From the IMG/VR virus record IMGVR_UViG_3300050821_001245, positions 1 to 56,029 of that record: a stretch of 56,029 nt of DNA; one strand, 5' to 3'. A program made the translations under genes and the position numbers. This DNA comes from a virus. Positions 1-6,096 of this stretch are shown here, piece after piece. The notes under the pieces were generated by a model. It saw only the letters and a list, made by a program, of their open reading frames with translations. It was not told the origin of the DNA and searched no databases. Every line of letters starts with the position of its first letter. Position 1 is the first letter of the stretch.

Positions 1-143
1 TGTGTCAGGGCAAATCTGTGCAGGTAGCCGTAAGCCTGTTCGGTCCAGTCCCAATGAATCCTGTCTGCATGATCGGCAGCGTCAGCTATGCCCTTGTCAC
101 GGGCTGCAAGAGCTTGCGCCATGTCCACAAGATCAAGCTGCAT
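1..143 (-). CDS. N-terminal part of a split phage protein (runs off left edge)
   Basis: An ATG at 143..141 opens a frame that runs off the left edge. It overlaps the stop of the upstream gene by one base (TAATG), as in a coupled operon. The 47 visible residues are acidic/Ala-rich with a DHADR motif and a WDWTEQAY segment. This matches the N-terminal half of a small phage protein whose C-terminal half, starting ISEDV, lies at the right edge (55832..56029). Joining the window ends needs one extra base to keep frame. Function unknown; the family recurs in rhizobial phages to my recollection. Confidence 0.75.
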   Translation of the reverse strand, partial: MQLDLVDMAQALAARDKGIADAADHADRIHWDWTEQAYGYLHRFALT

Positions 144-568
144 TATTCAGCCCGCGACAAGTAAGCATCAATCTGATCGGCAACCATTTCGGGAGTCACA
201 GCATCATGATCGGCGCGATGGCGTTCCTTACGCCACCACAAATGCCCGTCAGAAAACGTTTCTTTCGGAACCCATGACCGCCCTCCGAGAAAAATGCTTT
301 TTGCTTCTGCAAATGGCATGGAAAATGTGCGAGCCATGTAAGACGCAGCATTATCTATATTGGTCTTAGGAACCGACTCCCGCCAAAGACTGTGAGCTAG
401 CCCCATCGCACAACTTTCGCATCTGCTATAATCCCAAACAAAACCTTCAGGCCATGTATCGGGATGCCGAAGAACATAGCTCAAGGCGTGCAATGATGGT
501 TTGTTAAGATCGCGGAATAATGCGAGCGTTTCGTCGTTTTGAATGGACTGTTCTAGAACTTTCGTCAT
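143..568 (-). CDS. Conserved hypothetical phage protein
   Basis: 141 aa with a clear AAGGAAAAC ribosome-binding site before ATG 568. It has a CESC motif near residue 51, a Trp-rich C-terminal half (RSWVPKETF, HLWWRKE) and no membrane segment. The central motif LSYVLRHPDTWPEGFVWDY is typical of a family carried by phages of Alphaproteobacteria; no function is established. It sits in the leftward operon between the GcrA-like gene and the edge gene. A zinc- or iron-binding role for the cysteines is only a guess. Confidence 0.8.
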   Translation of the reverse strand: MTKVLEQSIQNDETLALFRDLNKPSLHALSYVLRHPDTWPEGFVWDYSRCESCAMGLAHSLWRESVPKTNIDNAASYMARTFSMPFAEAKSIFLGGRSWVPKETFSDGHLWWRKERHRADHDAVTPEMVADQIDAYLSRAE

Positions 569-580
569 GTTGTTTTCCTT

Positions 581-1057
581 TCAAGCTGCATTGGATTCCA
601 CCCGTCCAATGACCCTGTGCAGATGAAACAAGCACCACGACGAACCGCGAAACGTCTCGTGTCCGCAGTAGCGTGCGTTTTTTACGTCGTCATTGGTGAT
701 GTAGCGACAGTTACAAGGTTGCAATTCGTCAATCGTCAGATTGAGCGGATCAACCGAAACCGGCGCAGGGATAACAAATCGAGGCATTGCTAGTTTGGCT
801 TCTTTCTTGGCTTCGCGTATGTTGTGCTTTCGATCTTCGCGTGCTTGTCGTCTTGTTCGTCTGACCTGACGCTGTGAAACATATCCCGGCGGTTTCGCAA
901 CTGTGTTGTCCAGCCCAAGCCGTCTTGCCTTGCCGATCGCTGCGTTGCGCGTGCAACCAAGAAGCGCGCCGATTTCGGAATATTTCATATGTGCAGCGAC
1001 TAGCCGTTTCAATTCTTCAACCTGACTCTCAACCCAACTGCTTATCGCTGACATCAT
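581..1057 (-). CDS. gcrA-like: GcrA-family transcriptional regulator
   Basis: 158 aa. Residues 8-49 form a helix-turn-helix of the GcrA type: SWVESQVEELKRL, then a CTRNAAIGKARRLGL recognition helix. Residues 60-92 are a basic linker. Residues 113-150 hold a Cys/His cluster (C115, C117, C131, H133, C142, H145) resembling the conserved C-terminal region of GcrA proteins. In Alphaproteobacteria, GcrA binds sigma70-RNA polymerase and activates promoters carrying methylated GANTC sites. A phage copy could redirect the host cell-cycle regulon or drive phage promoters. Start overlaps the upstream stop (ATGATG), indicating coupling. Confidence 0.85.
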   Translation of the reverse strand: MMSAISSWVESQVEELKRLVAAHMKYSEIGALLGCTRNAAIGKARRLGLDNTVAKPPGYVSQRQVRRTRRQAREDRKHNIREAKKEAKLAMPRFVIPAPVSVDPLNLTIDELQPCNCRYITNDDVKNARYCGHETFRGSSWCLFHLHRVIGRVESNAA

Positions 1058-1386
1058 TCAGTCCTCATGTTCTTTGGCAACAAGTGATCGAACCAATCCC
1101 CGCTAATCACTTGTTGAATCAGTCTGTCTGAAACTTCATACATGGCTGCGAGCGCAACAATCTCTCCGGGATGGCCAGAGTAGAGCGCGCAAATTTCCAA
1201 GGCATCTTGCACGCTGATAAAGTGATGTAAGGTGTCGAGATGCGAGTAACCGGGGAGCGGATCGCCGCAGACTTTTGCGGTGTGGGTTGTGGGATTGAGA
1301 CGACGACGGATGGAGCGTTCACGTAAGACATATTCGGGAGGTCTGGCTTCTGGGTTTTCTTGTTCATGATGCAATGCCGCTCCCAT
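1054..1386 (-). CDS. Hypothetical phage protein
   Basis: 110 aa from ATG 1386, chosen over an upstream TTG because AAAGAGG lies at normal distance. The N-terminal third is Arg/Pro-rich; the C-terminal part (ALYSGHPGEIVALAAMYEVSDRLIQQVISGDWFDHL) looks like a helix-turn-helix of the kind that recognises a short repeat, with a VSDRLIQQVISGDW helix pair resembling small phage DNA-binding proteins. This is an inference from pattern only. Its stop overlaps the start of the GcrA-like gene. Confidence 0.65.
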   Translation of the reverse strand: MGAALHHEQENPEARPPEYVLRERSIRRRLNPTTHTAKVCGDPLPGYSHLDTLHHFISVQDALEICALYSGHPGEIVALAAMYEVSDRLIQQVISGDWFDHLLPKNMRTE

Positions 1387-1449
1387 GACTTGCCTCTTTG
1401 TTGATTTACACGAACGCAACTAAGCCTTATGTTGCAGGCATAACTTGAA

Positions 1450-1638
1450 TTACTTGGCGGTTCCCTCTCTCTGTCTTTCTTCCCATGCCTCCTTACGCAT
1501 GAATTGTTCCGCCGCCTTGTAGTTCTTTGGGTCGCGCGTGTCATTTGCCTCTGCGGTGCCACGGGGATCAAACGGCACTCGCGCGCCTGAGACAATTGTT
1601 TGCCTTGTGTTTTCTCGAATGCCAACTTTGCGCGCCAT
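1450..1638 (-). CDS. Small basic hypothetical protein
   Basis: 62 aa from ATG 1638, preceded by GAGGAAACG. Highly charged and without Cys; contains VPFDPRGTAEANDTRDPKNY and a helical Lys/Glu-rich tail (FMRKEAWEERQREG). No recognisable domain. An alternative upstream ATG at 1653 exists but has no ribosome-binding site. Confidence 0.6.
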   Translation of the reverse strand: MARKVGIRENTRQTIVSGARVPFDPRGTAEANDTRDPKNYKAAEQFMRKEAWEERQREGTAK

Positions 1639-1662
1639 AGCGTTTCCTCTCATATGCTTGAA

Positions 1663-1800
1663 TTAGTGCGGATGACCGAAGCCTTGAACGGTACTATGTC
1701 TTGCGCCATCACTGGCCATCGGTAATGAACCGCAGGCTTCGTTTCTGAAAGCCGTCCCATCCGCTAGACGACCGAATGGACCATTACCGATGTAACTCAT
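1663..1800 (-). CDS. Small hypothetical protein
   Basis: 45 aa. ATG 1800 overlaps the stop of the preceding membrane-protein frame as ATGA, which argues that both are translated. Gly-rich, with NGPFGRLADGTAF. No recognised family. A longer frame extends upstream to 2007 but overlaps the GcrA-type gene and is Cys/Trp-rich in a way typical of a shadow frame. Confidence 0.5.
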   Translation of the reverse strand: MSYIGNGPFGRLADGTAFRNEACGSLPMASDGARHSTVQGFGHPH

Positions 1801-1898
1801 TGCAGCAACCCGTGCGAAACTACCCTTCCAACCGAAACCAGCACACCAAATCCAACGCCAAGCGCACACGATGCCAGCGCAATGAAAATCACAAACAC
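1797..1898 (-). CDS. Possible single-pass membrane protein, start unclear
   Basis: The frame ending at 1797 encodes one strong hydrophobic segment (VFVIFIALASCALGVGFGVL) and ends in an ATGA overlap with the next gene. No ATG is available; GTG 1898 is the nearest in-frame start. The open frame extends about 30 codons further upstream under the 3' end of the GcrA-type gene. A frameshift in the run of C residues near 1950-1957 could have separated it from its true start. Confidence 0.35.
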   Translation of the reverse strand: MFVIFIALASCALGVGFGVLVSVGRVVSHGLLQ

Positions 1899-2140
1899 GT
1901 TGGACTTGAATTGCGTGGAAAGAACAGCGCCAGTCGAATCGCTCTCGGGGAGGGGGGATGAAAGAGCAGAACCGACCCGCCAATTCGCATTCGATAGGCA
2001 CGGCCAAGGATGGCGTTGCGCGTCACGCCAAGCTGGTCAGCAATAACACGGGCAGACAGGCCCTTTTCAAAGCCTTCCCGAATTGCCGCGTCCTTGTCAG
2101 GCGTCCATTCAGATTGACCGTTGGTCAAAGTCTCGCTCAT
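1889..2140 (-). CDS. GcrA-type helix-turn-helix protein, short form
   Basis: 83 aa from ATG 2140 with a strong GGAGGGGGAAGA ribosome-binding site. Residues 11-52 (EWTPDKDAAIREGF, then VTRNAILGRAYRMRIG) match the N-terminal HTH of GcrA proteins. The Cys/His C-terminal domain is absent; the last 25 residues are Pro/Phe/Arg-rich and may be out of the ancestral frame. It is the second GcrA-type domain in this operon. It could bind the same DNA sites as the full-length copy and compete with it, which is inference. Confidence 0.7.
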   Translation of the reverse strand: MSETLTNGQSEWTPDKDAAIREGFEKGLSARVIADQLGVTRNAILGRAYRMRIGGSVLLFHPPSPRAIRLALFFPRNSSPTCL

Positions 2141-2229
2141 TCTTCCCCCTCCGCAGGTAGATGAATCCAGCACAACGTCGCCAAAGCCGACAGGATGAAA
2201 TAGAGCTTGATGGCGAGTAAGAGAGTCAT
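2137..2229 (-). CDS. Tiny single-pass membrane protein
   Basis: 30 aa. ATG 2229 overlaps the repressor stop (ATGA) and its own stop overlaps the next start (ATGA). Residues 2-22 form one hydrophobic helix (LLLAIKLYFILSALATL) followed by a short acidic tail. The double coupling is the main support. Function unknown. Confidence 0.6.
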   Translation of the reverse strand: MTLLLAIKLYFILSALATLCWIHLPAEGEE

Positions 2230-2450
2230 TGTGGAACCTCAACTTGTTCTTGAGGTTCATCGTCTAAGTGCATGAAATCATTAGCAGTTACATGACCCTC
2301 GGTTGCCCTAGAGATACGTTCGGCCACGTCTTTTGACGGCCAGGATGTACCGTCGCAAAGCTGCGTAATCCGGCCCCCGCTCACGCCAATCATCTCGGCA
2401 AATTCGCCGCGCCGGATACGGGTCGATTTCAGGTAGTCAGCGAGCTTCAT
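2226..2450 (-). CDS. Cro/CI-type HTH repressor
   Basis: 74 aa from ATG 2450 with an AAAGGAAC ribosome-binding site; a longer frame to 2720 runs antisense over the next gene and is rejected. Residues 1-55 form a small HTH resembling YdaS/Cro-like proteins (MKLADYLKSTRIRRGEFAEMI, VSGGRITQLCDGTSWPSKD) in which GVSGGRITQLCDG is the turn and recognition helix. It lacks a cleavage or oligomerisation domain, so it is more Cro-like than CI-like. It faces a metallopeptidase gene across a 105-bp divergent region, the classic arrangement of a phage genetic switch. Confidence 0.8.
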   Translation of the reverse strand: MKLADYLKSTRIRRGEFAEMIGVSGGRITQLCDGTSWPSKDVAERISRATEGHVTANDFMHLDDEPQEQVEVPQ

Positions 2451-2555
2451 GGTTCCTTTACCTATAGTAAAAAAAAGATCAGCGCAACTGAAACTTTCGC
2501 TTGCAATCGTCTTTAACCCTGCTAAAACGGGTCCATCGAACAAGGGGAACGGGAA
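2451..2555. promoter_or_regulatory. Divergent control region between repressor and rightward early operon
   Basis: A 105-bp region separates the two divergently transcribed early operons. On the minus strand TTTACTATAGG upstream of the repressor offers a weak -10 (TACTAT). On the plus strand TTGCAA with TAAAAC 16 bp later is a weak promoter candidate. Both are below consensus, and no perfect operator dyad is visible. Assignment rests mainly on gene arrangement. Confidence 0.5.
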
Positions 2556-2936
2556 ATGACCAAATTGGCTCAACACGTCGCCCGAATCTGCAAGATTGAG
2601 GACATTGCCATTGAAGGTCACTCGCGCGGCGGTCGTGCCTACCGCCGAAAACGACTGATCAAAATCAGGCCGGTCAAAAGCGAAATCACCTACGCCGTTG
2701 CCCTGCACGAGATCGGTCACATCTTAGGCAAGCGCCAGTCTGGTACGCGCCTAGACCAAGAAGTCGGCGCATGGGAATGGGCTATAGAGCACGCGATCCG
2801 TTGGACGCTCCCGATGTCCCGCAAGATGCAGAAGTGTCTCCGCTCATACATGACCAAGGTCGAACGATCGCCGCATATGCGCAAGCCGGACACAAATCAT
2901 CCAATCCACTCACTCACTGGTTTCCTGCAATCATGA
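2556..2936 (+). CDS. IrrE/ImmA-like zinc metallopeptidase
   Basis: 126 aa with AAGGGGAACGGG before the ATG. The motif ALHEIGHILG (about residues 49-58) is an HExxH zinc site, followed by a downstream acidic helix (DQEVGAWEWAIEHA) supplying the third ligand or glutamate. This matches the small ImmA/IrrE peptidases that cleave or antagonise phage-type repressors. Its position opposite the HTH repressor supports a role in inactivating that repressor, though general family members also act elsewhere. Stop overlaps the next ATG (ATGA). Confidence 0.8.
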   Translation: MTKLAQHVARICKIEDIAIEGHSRGGRAYRRKRLIKIRPVKSEITYAVALHEIGHILGKRQSGTRLDQEVGAWEWAIEHAIRWTLPMSRKMQKCLRSYMTKVERSPHMRKPDTNHPIHSLTGFLQS

Positions 2937-3091
2937 CCCATCACCCCCTCCCCTATTCCTCTTTCTGCCCAACCTGTGAGCGCAGCAATACTGCGGACTG
3001 GATCGAGGAACGCGGCAGGTACGAATGCGATGCGTGCCAGCGGGAGCACAGGTGCGAGCGGAACGTGTGCGAAGCAGAACAGGCCGAGTGA
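2933..3091 (+). CDS. Small zinc-ribbon protein
   Basis: 52 aa beginning at the ATGA overlap with the metallopeptidase stop. CPTC at residues 12-15 and CDAC at 32-35 form a four-cysteine zinc ribbon; a further C41/C46 pair follows. No membrane segment. Likely a nucleic-acid or protein-binding zinc ribbon; no specific function known. Its stop overlaps the next start (TGATG). Confidence 0.65.
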   Translation: MTHHPLPYSSFCPTCERSNTADWIEERGRYECDACQREHRCERNVCEAEQAE

Positions 3092-3291
3092 TGTCAAACC
3101 ACCACAAACTGTTTTTGCCTTGGAAGGTGGTTCACAATTGGCGTGGCAAGATTGCCATTGTTGACAGCCGCAACAATGGACAGGACACGACAAGCGGTCG
3201 TGTTTGCAACATTGCGAGCGGCAAGGATGGTCGCGGCGACTTCATTGCAAACGAAATCGTTCGAACCATGAACGCGAGATTAGAGCTATGA
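3091..3291 (+). CDS. Hypothetical phage protein
   Basis: 66 aa starting at the TGATG overlap. The sequence (LPWKVVHNWRGKIAIVDSRN, then GDFIANEIVRTMN) looks like a small alpha/beta domain of a family I recall from phages of Rhizobiales, function unknown. Its stop overlaps the next ATG. Confidence 0.6.
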   Translation: MSNHHKLFLPWKVVHNWRGKIAIVDSRNNGQDTTSGRVCNIASGKDGRGDFIANEIVRTMNARLEL

Positions 3292-3539
3292 CCCTCCGCG
3301 ACCAGAACGGCTTCCAAGTAATCCTAGCCGAAACCGTCGATCCTATCGAGTATTTCATTCACGAACTTTGCGAGGTCGCAAAGGAACTGGAAGAAACAAC
3401 CCGCTCTGACGACGGTTGCGACAGTCTCTTGCCAGAAACAGAATTTGTTTTCTCCGCCGCCATCGCAATCAATCTTGCCTGCAACCGAATGAAGGAACGC
3501 GAAAACAAACTGCGACAAAACAATGCCAGTCAATCCTAA
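3288..3539 (+). CDS. Hypothetical phage protein
   Basis: 83 aa starting in an ATGA overlap. Predicted all-helical and acidic (FIHELCEVAKELEET) with a C-terminal Lys/Arg-rich helix. No recognised domain. It overlaps the next gene by 17 bases, typical of compact phage operons. Confidence 0.55.
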   Translation: MTLRDQNGFQVILAETVDPIEYFIHELCEVAKELEETTRSDDGCDSLLPETEFVFSAAIAINLACNRMKERENKLRQNNASQS

Positions 3540-4020
3540 GATCGTTAGCCAGCAAGTCTCGAATCTTCGCTTGCTCCATCCTGAGCTAGTCAATGATGAC
3601 GAAGCATGGATGCTGGCAATCGAAAGCGAAACCGATCTTAACAAGATACTCACTCAGATCGTACGCGCGATTGATGACGCCGCCGCTCTTGAGGATGGTA
3701 CAGTTGAACGTCTTGGAATGCTTGAAGCCCGCAAAGCGAGATTTGCACATCGGCAAAAAGCCTTGCGCGAACTCGCATTCAAGTTGATGGACGGTGCTGG
3801 CCTGCAAAGGATGGAATTACCAGAAGCGACCTTATCAATCCGAGCAGGTCAGCAACAGCTAGTCGGAGAATGCGACGCCAAGAAATTACCAGACGAGCTT
3901 TGCAAGATTTCTCGCGAACCGGATCGTAACAAGATCAAGCTTGCGTTGAAAGATGGCCAGACAGTGCCAGGTTTCAATCTGTCGAACTCACAAGCAACTC
4001 TCTCAATCCGGATCAAATGA
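3523..4020 (+). CDS. Gp157-family phage protein
   Basis: 165 aa. N-terminal half is a long helical or coiled-coil region; the C-terminal half carries the diagnostic Gp157 signature: LQRMELPEATLSIRAG, then KKLPDELCKISREPDRNKIKLALKDG and a final TLSIR strand. Siphovirus Gp157 proteins were described in Streptococcus phages as linked to phage resistance, and in many phages the gene sits beside recombination or SSB-type genes, as here. No catalytic motif is visible. Confidence 0.8.
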   Translation: MPVNPKIVSQQVSNLRLLHPELVNDDEAWMLAIESETDLNKILTQIVRAIDDAAALEDGTVERLGMLEARKARFAHRQKALRELAFKLMDGAGLQRMELPEATLSIRAGQQQLVGECDAKKLPDELCKISREPDRNKIKLALKDGQTVPGFNLSNSQATLSIRIK

Positions 4021-4021
4021 C

Positions 4022-4432
4022 ATGAAAATTTCTGATGCCTTCCCTTCCAACTACCTCAAGGCAGTTGACCTGCAAGACCGCAACATCATTGTGAAGATGG
4101 ACCGCGTTGAACGCGAAGAAATTGGCGACGATGAAAAGCCGGTGCTCTACTTCGTCGGCAAGGAAAAGGGCATGGTGCTCAACAAGACCAATGCGAATAA
4201 CATCGCTGTGGTTTACGGTGACGACACCGACGACTGGCGCGATAAGGAAATCGTTCTGTTCCCTGCTATGGTAGACTTTCAGGGTAGAACAGTTCAGGCC
4301 ATTCGCGTTCGTGCTCCACAAGCCAAGGACCGTCCGCGACAACAGCAACAGCGCGTTGCCGATCCGATCAGCAGCGGACCTGCACCACGTCAACACGTTT
4401 CTGGACTTCCTGACGACGACGTGCCTTTTTGA
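4022..4432 (+). CDS. SSB-like single-stranded DNA-binding protein (probable)
   Basis: 136 aa from ATG 4022, one base after the Gp157 stop. The N-terminal 100 residues are beta-rich (LYFVGKEKGMVLNKTN, EIVLFPAMVDFQGRTVQAIRV), compatible with an OB fold. A Gln/Arg/Pro-rich linker leads to the last six residues DDDVPF. That tail matches the SSB C-terminal peptide DDDIPF, which recruits host replication and repair proteins in bacteria. Its place beside Gp157 and an HNH nuclease fits DNA metabolism. The fold is inferred; the tail is seen directly. Confidence 0.65.
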   Translation: MKISDAFPSNYLKAVDLQDRNIIVKMDRVEREEIGDDEKPVLYFVGKEKGMVLNKTNANNIAVVYGDDTDDWRDKEIVLFPAMVDFQGRTVQAIRVRAPQAKDRPRQQQQRVADPISSGPAPRQHVSGLPDDDVPF

Positions 4433-4442
4433 GAACTAAGCA

Positions 4443-4886
4443 ATGAACAAGCCAGCGGCATTCCGAGCATCATTTAGCGATTTTAAGCTAGTGAAAACTC
4501 GCAAAATGGCTCAACTGATTTTTGAAGTGCCGCTGGAAGCTGTTGACGAAGCCTACAAGGTACTAGGTGGAATGCCCAACCCGTCCGAAGAACGATGGTT
4601 TGCGATAGCTCCGCTCAAGACCGAACCAGAGGTCACACGAGAAAAGAAATCCTGGAACGATCTACTGCCAAGCGCACAAGCTGCAATACGATGTGAAGAA
4701 CCAACGTTTCGAGCGTTTGTGCGTGAAATGCATCGTGAACATCATAGCGACGACATCGCACAATCCGTCCGAGACCTGTGCGAAGTCAACTCACGCAAAG
4801 ACCTGAATACTAATCATCAAGCCCGCGTACTTTGGACTCAACTCGACAACCAGTACCAAGCTTGGAAAGCCGCAGAACATGCCTAG
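4443..4886 (+). CDS. Conserved phage protein of the DNA-metabolism block
   Basis: 147 aa. The N-terminal domain (FKLVKTRKMAQLIFEVPLEAVDEAYKVLGGMP) is a family found next to SSB-like genes in alphaproteobacterial phages to my knowledge; the C-terminal half is helical (FRAFVREMHREHHSDDIAQSVRDL) with FVREMH resembling a nuclease- or DNA-binding helix. No catalytic motif recognised. Overlaps the HNH gene by 8 bases. Confidence 0.65.
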   Translation: MNKPAAFRASFSDFKLVKTRKMAQLIFEVPLEAVDEAYKVLGGMPNPSEERWFAIAPLKTEPEVTREKKSWNDLLPSAQAAIRCEEPTFRAFVREMHREHHSDDIAQSVRDLCEVNSRKDLNTNHQARVLWTQLDNQYQAWKAAEHA

Positions 4887-5352
4887 GCGAGAGTTCAGCA
4901 AGAAAGTTAAACGCGGCGCATTCCTGCGTTCCAATGGCTATTGCGAAAACGCAAAATGCGGCGCACGTCTAACAGTTGGAAAGTTCGCATACGATCATGA
5001 CATCGCAGATGGACTTGGCGGCGAACCAACACTCGAAAACTGCGTGGTTCTTTGCAAATCATGTCATGACGAGAAGACTCGCACCAATGACGTTCCTATC
5101 ATCGCAAAGACCAAACGAATTCAGGATCGAGAGCAAGGAATCCGCAAGCCATCAAGGCTTAGATCGGCAGGGTTTCGTAAGTCTGAACCGCAAAGAAGCG
5201 CAAGCAGACCAATCAACCGACTTAATTTTCCAAAACCAAACCCAAAACGCCACTCTTTGGGTTTGGGCCCGCGCCGGGAAGGTGATGCGACTTGGCGCGG
5301 GCAACATTTTTGTCTGACGACAGCCGTGCCGAATAACAGTCTAGAGAATTGA
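4879..5352 (+). CDS. HNH endonuclease
   Basis: 157 aa. Residues 1-75 are a complete HNH module: NGYCENAKCGARL (first Cys pair), FAYDHDIADGLGGEPTLENC (the DHD catalytic strand) and LCKSCH (second Cys pair plus His). Family members nick or cut DNA in recombination, packaging or defence. The Arg/Lys-rich tail (residues 95-157) continues through two strong hairpins at 5236..5302; homologues I recall end shortly after the equivalent of residue 115, so a lost stop or frameshift in the tail is possible. Confidence 0.85.
   Translation: MPRREFSKKVKRGAFLRSNGYCENAKCGARLTVGKFAYDHDIADGLGGEPTLENCVVLCKSCHDEKTRTNDVPIIAKTKRIQDREQGIRKPSRLRSAGFRKSEPQRSASRPINRLNFPKPNPKRHSLGLGPRREGDATWRGQHFCLTTAVPNNSLEN
5236..5302 (+). 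terminator. Two perfect back-to-back hairpins, terminator-like
   Basis: Hairpin 1: CCAAACCCAAA (5236..5246) pairs perfectly with TTTGGGTTTGG (5256..5266), 9-nt loop. Hairpin 2 begins on the very next base: GCCCGCGCC (5267..5275) pairs with GGCGCGGGC (5294..5302), followed by AACATTTTTG. The second has the GC stem and T run of a Rho-independent terminator or attenuator. Both lie within the 3' end of the HNH frame, before the gene at 5372. Confidence 0.65.
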
Positions 5353-5371
5353 ATGAACGAGGGGAAATTAC

Positions 5372-5821
5372 ATGAACAAGCGCAGACTTTTGAAACTTGC
5401 TGATCTGCTTGAGGCGGACGCGAAGAACAAGAAAGGCGTCTGTTTCGATCTTAATGTGGTCGCCGCGAAAATCGTTTCAAAAGGCGAGTATCGAAATCAT
5501 GCCGTTAAGGACGTGCCAACGGTTGATTGCCGAACCGCCGCATGTGCTGTCGGGCTTGCATGCATATCCGGCGCCTTCAAACGCCAAGGACTGACTTACA
5601 GAATCAATAGAGATTGGGGACTTGATCCGAAGTTTGGGCGCCGTGTTGGCTTTGACAAGGTGCCGACTGCGTTTTTTGAGATCACAGAAGACCAATCCGA
5701 CTTCCTCTTCATGCCGGAAAGTTACGAGGGCGCAACTACGGGTGCGACCGGAGAGCGCAAAGTAGCCACGCGTATTCGTGACTTCGTTGCTGGCCGCGCG
5801 ACTGTCAAGGATGCAGAATGA
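5372..5821 (+). CDS. Hypothetical protein
   Basis: 149 aa with GAGGGGAAATTAC before the ATG. N-terminal helical segment (RRLLKLADLLEADAKN), a Cys-containing centre (VDCRTAACAVGLAC, about residues 50-63) and a beta-rich C-terminal half. The C-rich centre resembles a region of phage proteins near DNA-metabolism genes, but I do not recognise the family. Stop overlaps the next ATG. Confidence 0.7.
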   Translation: MNKRRLLKLADLLEADAKNKKGVCFDLNVVAAKIVSKGEYRNHAVKDVPTVDCRTAACAVGLACISGAFKRQGLTYRINRDWGLDPKFGRRVGFDKVPTAFFEITEDQSDFLFMPESYEGATTGATGERKVATRIRDFVAGRATVKDAE

Positions 5822-6096
5822 ACATGAACAGCCGACGATTGGCAAACGCTACCGATCTAACCTGCAAGGGGGAGGGTCGTACCGGTCCGGGTAGCACCGG
5901 ATGCCAGTCGTCGGTTGCTGACGAACGACAAACAACTATGAGGAGTCGGCCAGTCCCCAATCCTGGTAGTACCGGGAGTCGTTTATCGGCAGCTGGCGAG
6001 CGACAAACAACCACGAGCGCTCTTGAACAAGCCCATGGTGGGCGTCGTTCGCCAGCATCATTTTTCTCATCGGGGGTTGCAAGATGCTGGAATTGA
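5818..6096 (+). CDS. Repeat-containing hypothetical protein
   Basis: 92 aa starting in an ATGA overlap and ending 13 bases inside the next gene. It contains two in-frame copies of a 25-residue unit with the shared pattern GSTGxxxSxAxERQTT. Several differences between the repeats are at third codon positions (agc/agt, gga/ggg, gaa/gag, act/acc), which favours real translation over a purely DNA-level element. Low-complexity, no recognised fold. Confidence 0.5.
   Translation: MNMNSRRLANATDLTCKGEGRTGPGSTGCQSSVADERQTTMRSRPVPNPGSTGSRLSAAGERQTTTSALEQAHGGRRSPASFFSSGVARCWN
5890..6056. repeat. 75-bp imperfect tandem repeat plus inverted copy
   Basis: GGTAGCACCGG (5890) and GGTAGTACCGG (5965), then GCTGACGAACGACAAACAAC (5917) and GCTGGCGAGCGACAAACAAC (5992), are both spaced exactly 75 bp. 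A third, inverted copy of the core, GTCGTTCGCCAGC, lies at 6044..6056 and pairs with 5992..6004 with one mismatch. The set could be protein-coding repeats, iteron-like protein-binding sites, or both. Confidence 0.6.

Noticed and set aside
2451-2720. Upstream extension of the repressor frame to 2720.
   Set aside because: Antisense to the metallopeptidase gene; the ATG at 2450 has a good ribosome-binding site and gives a normal small HTH protein.
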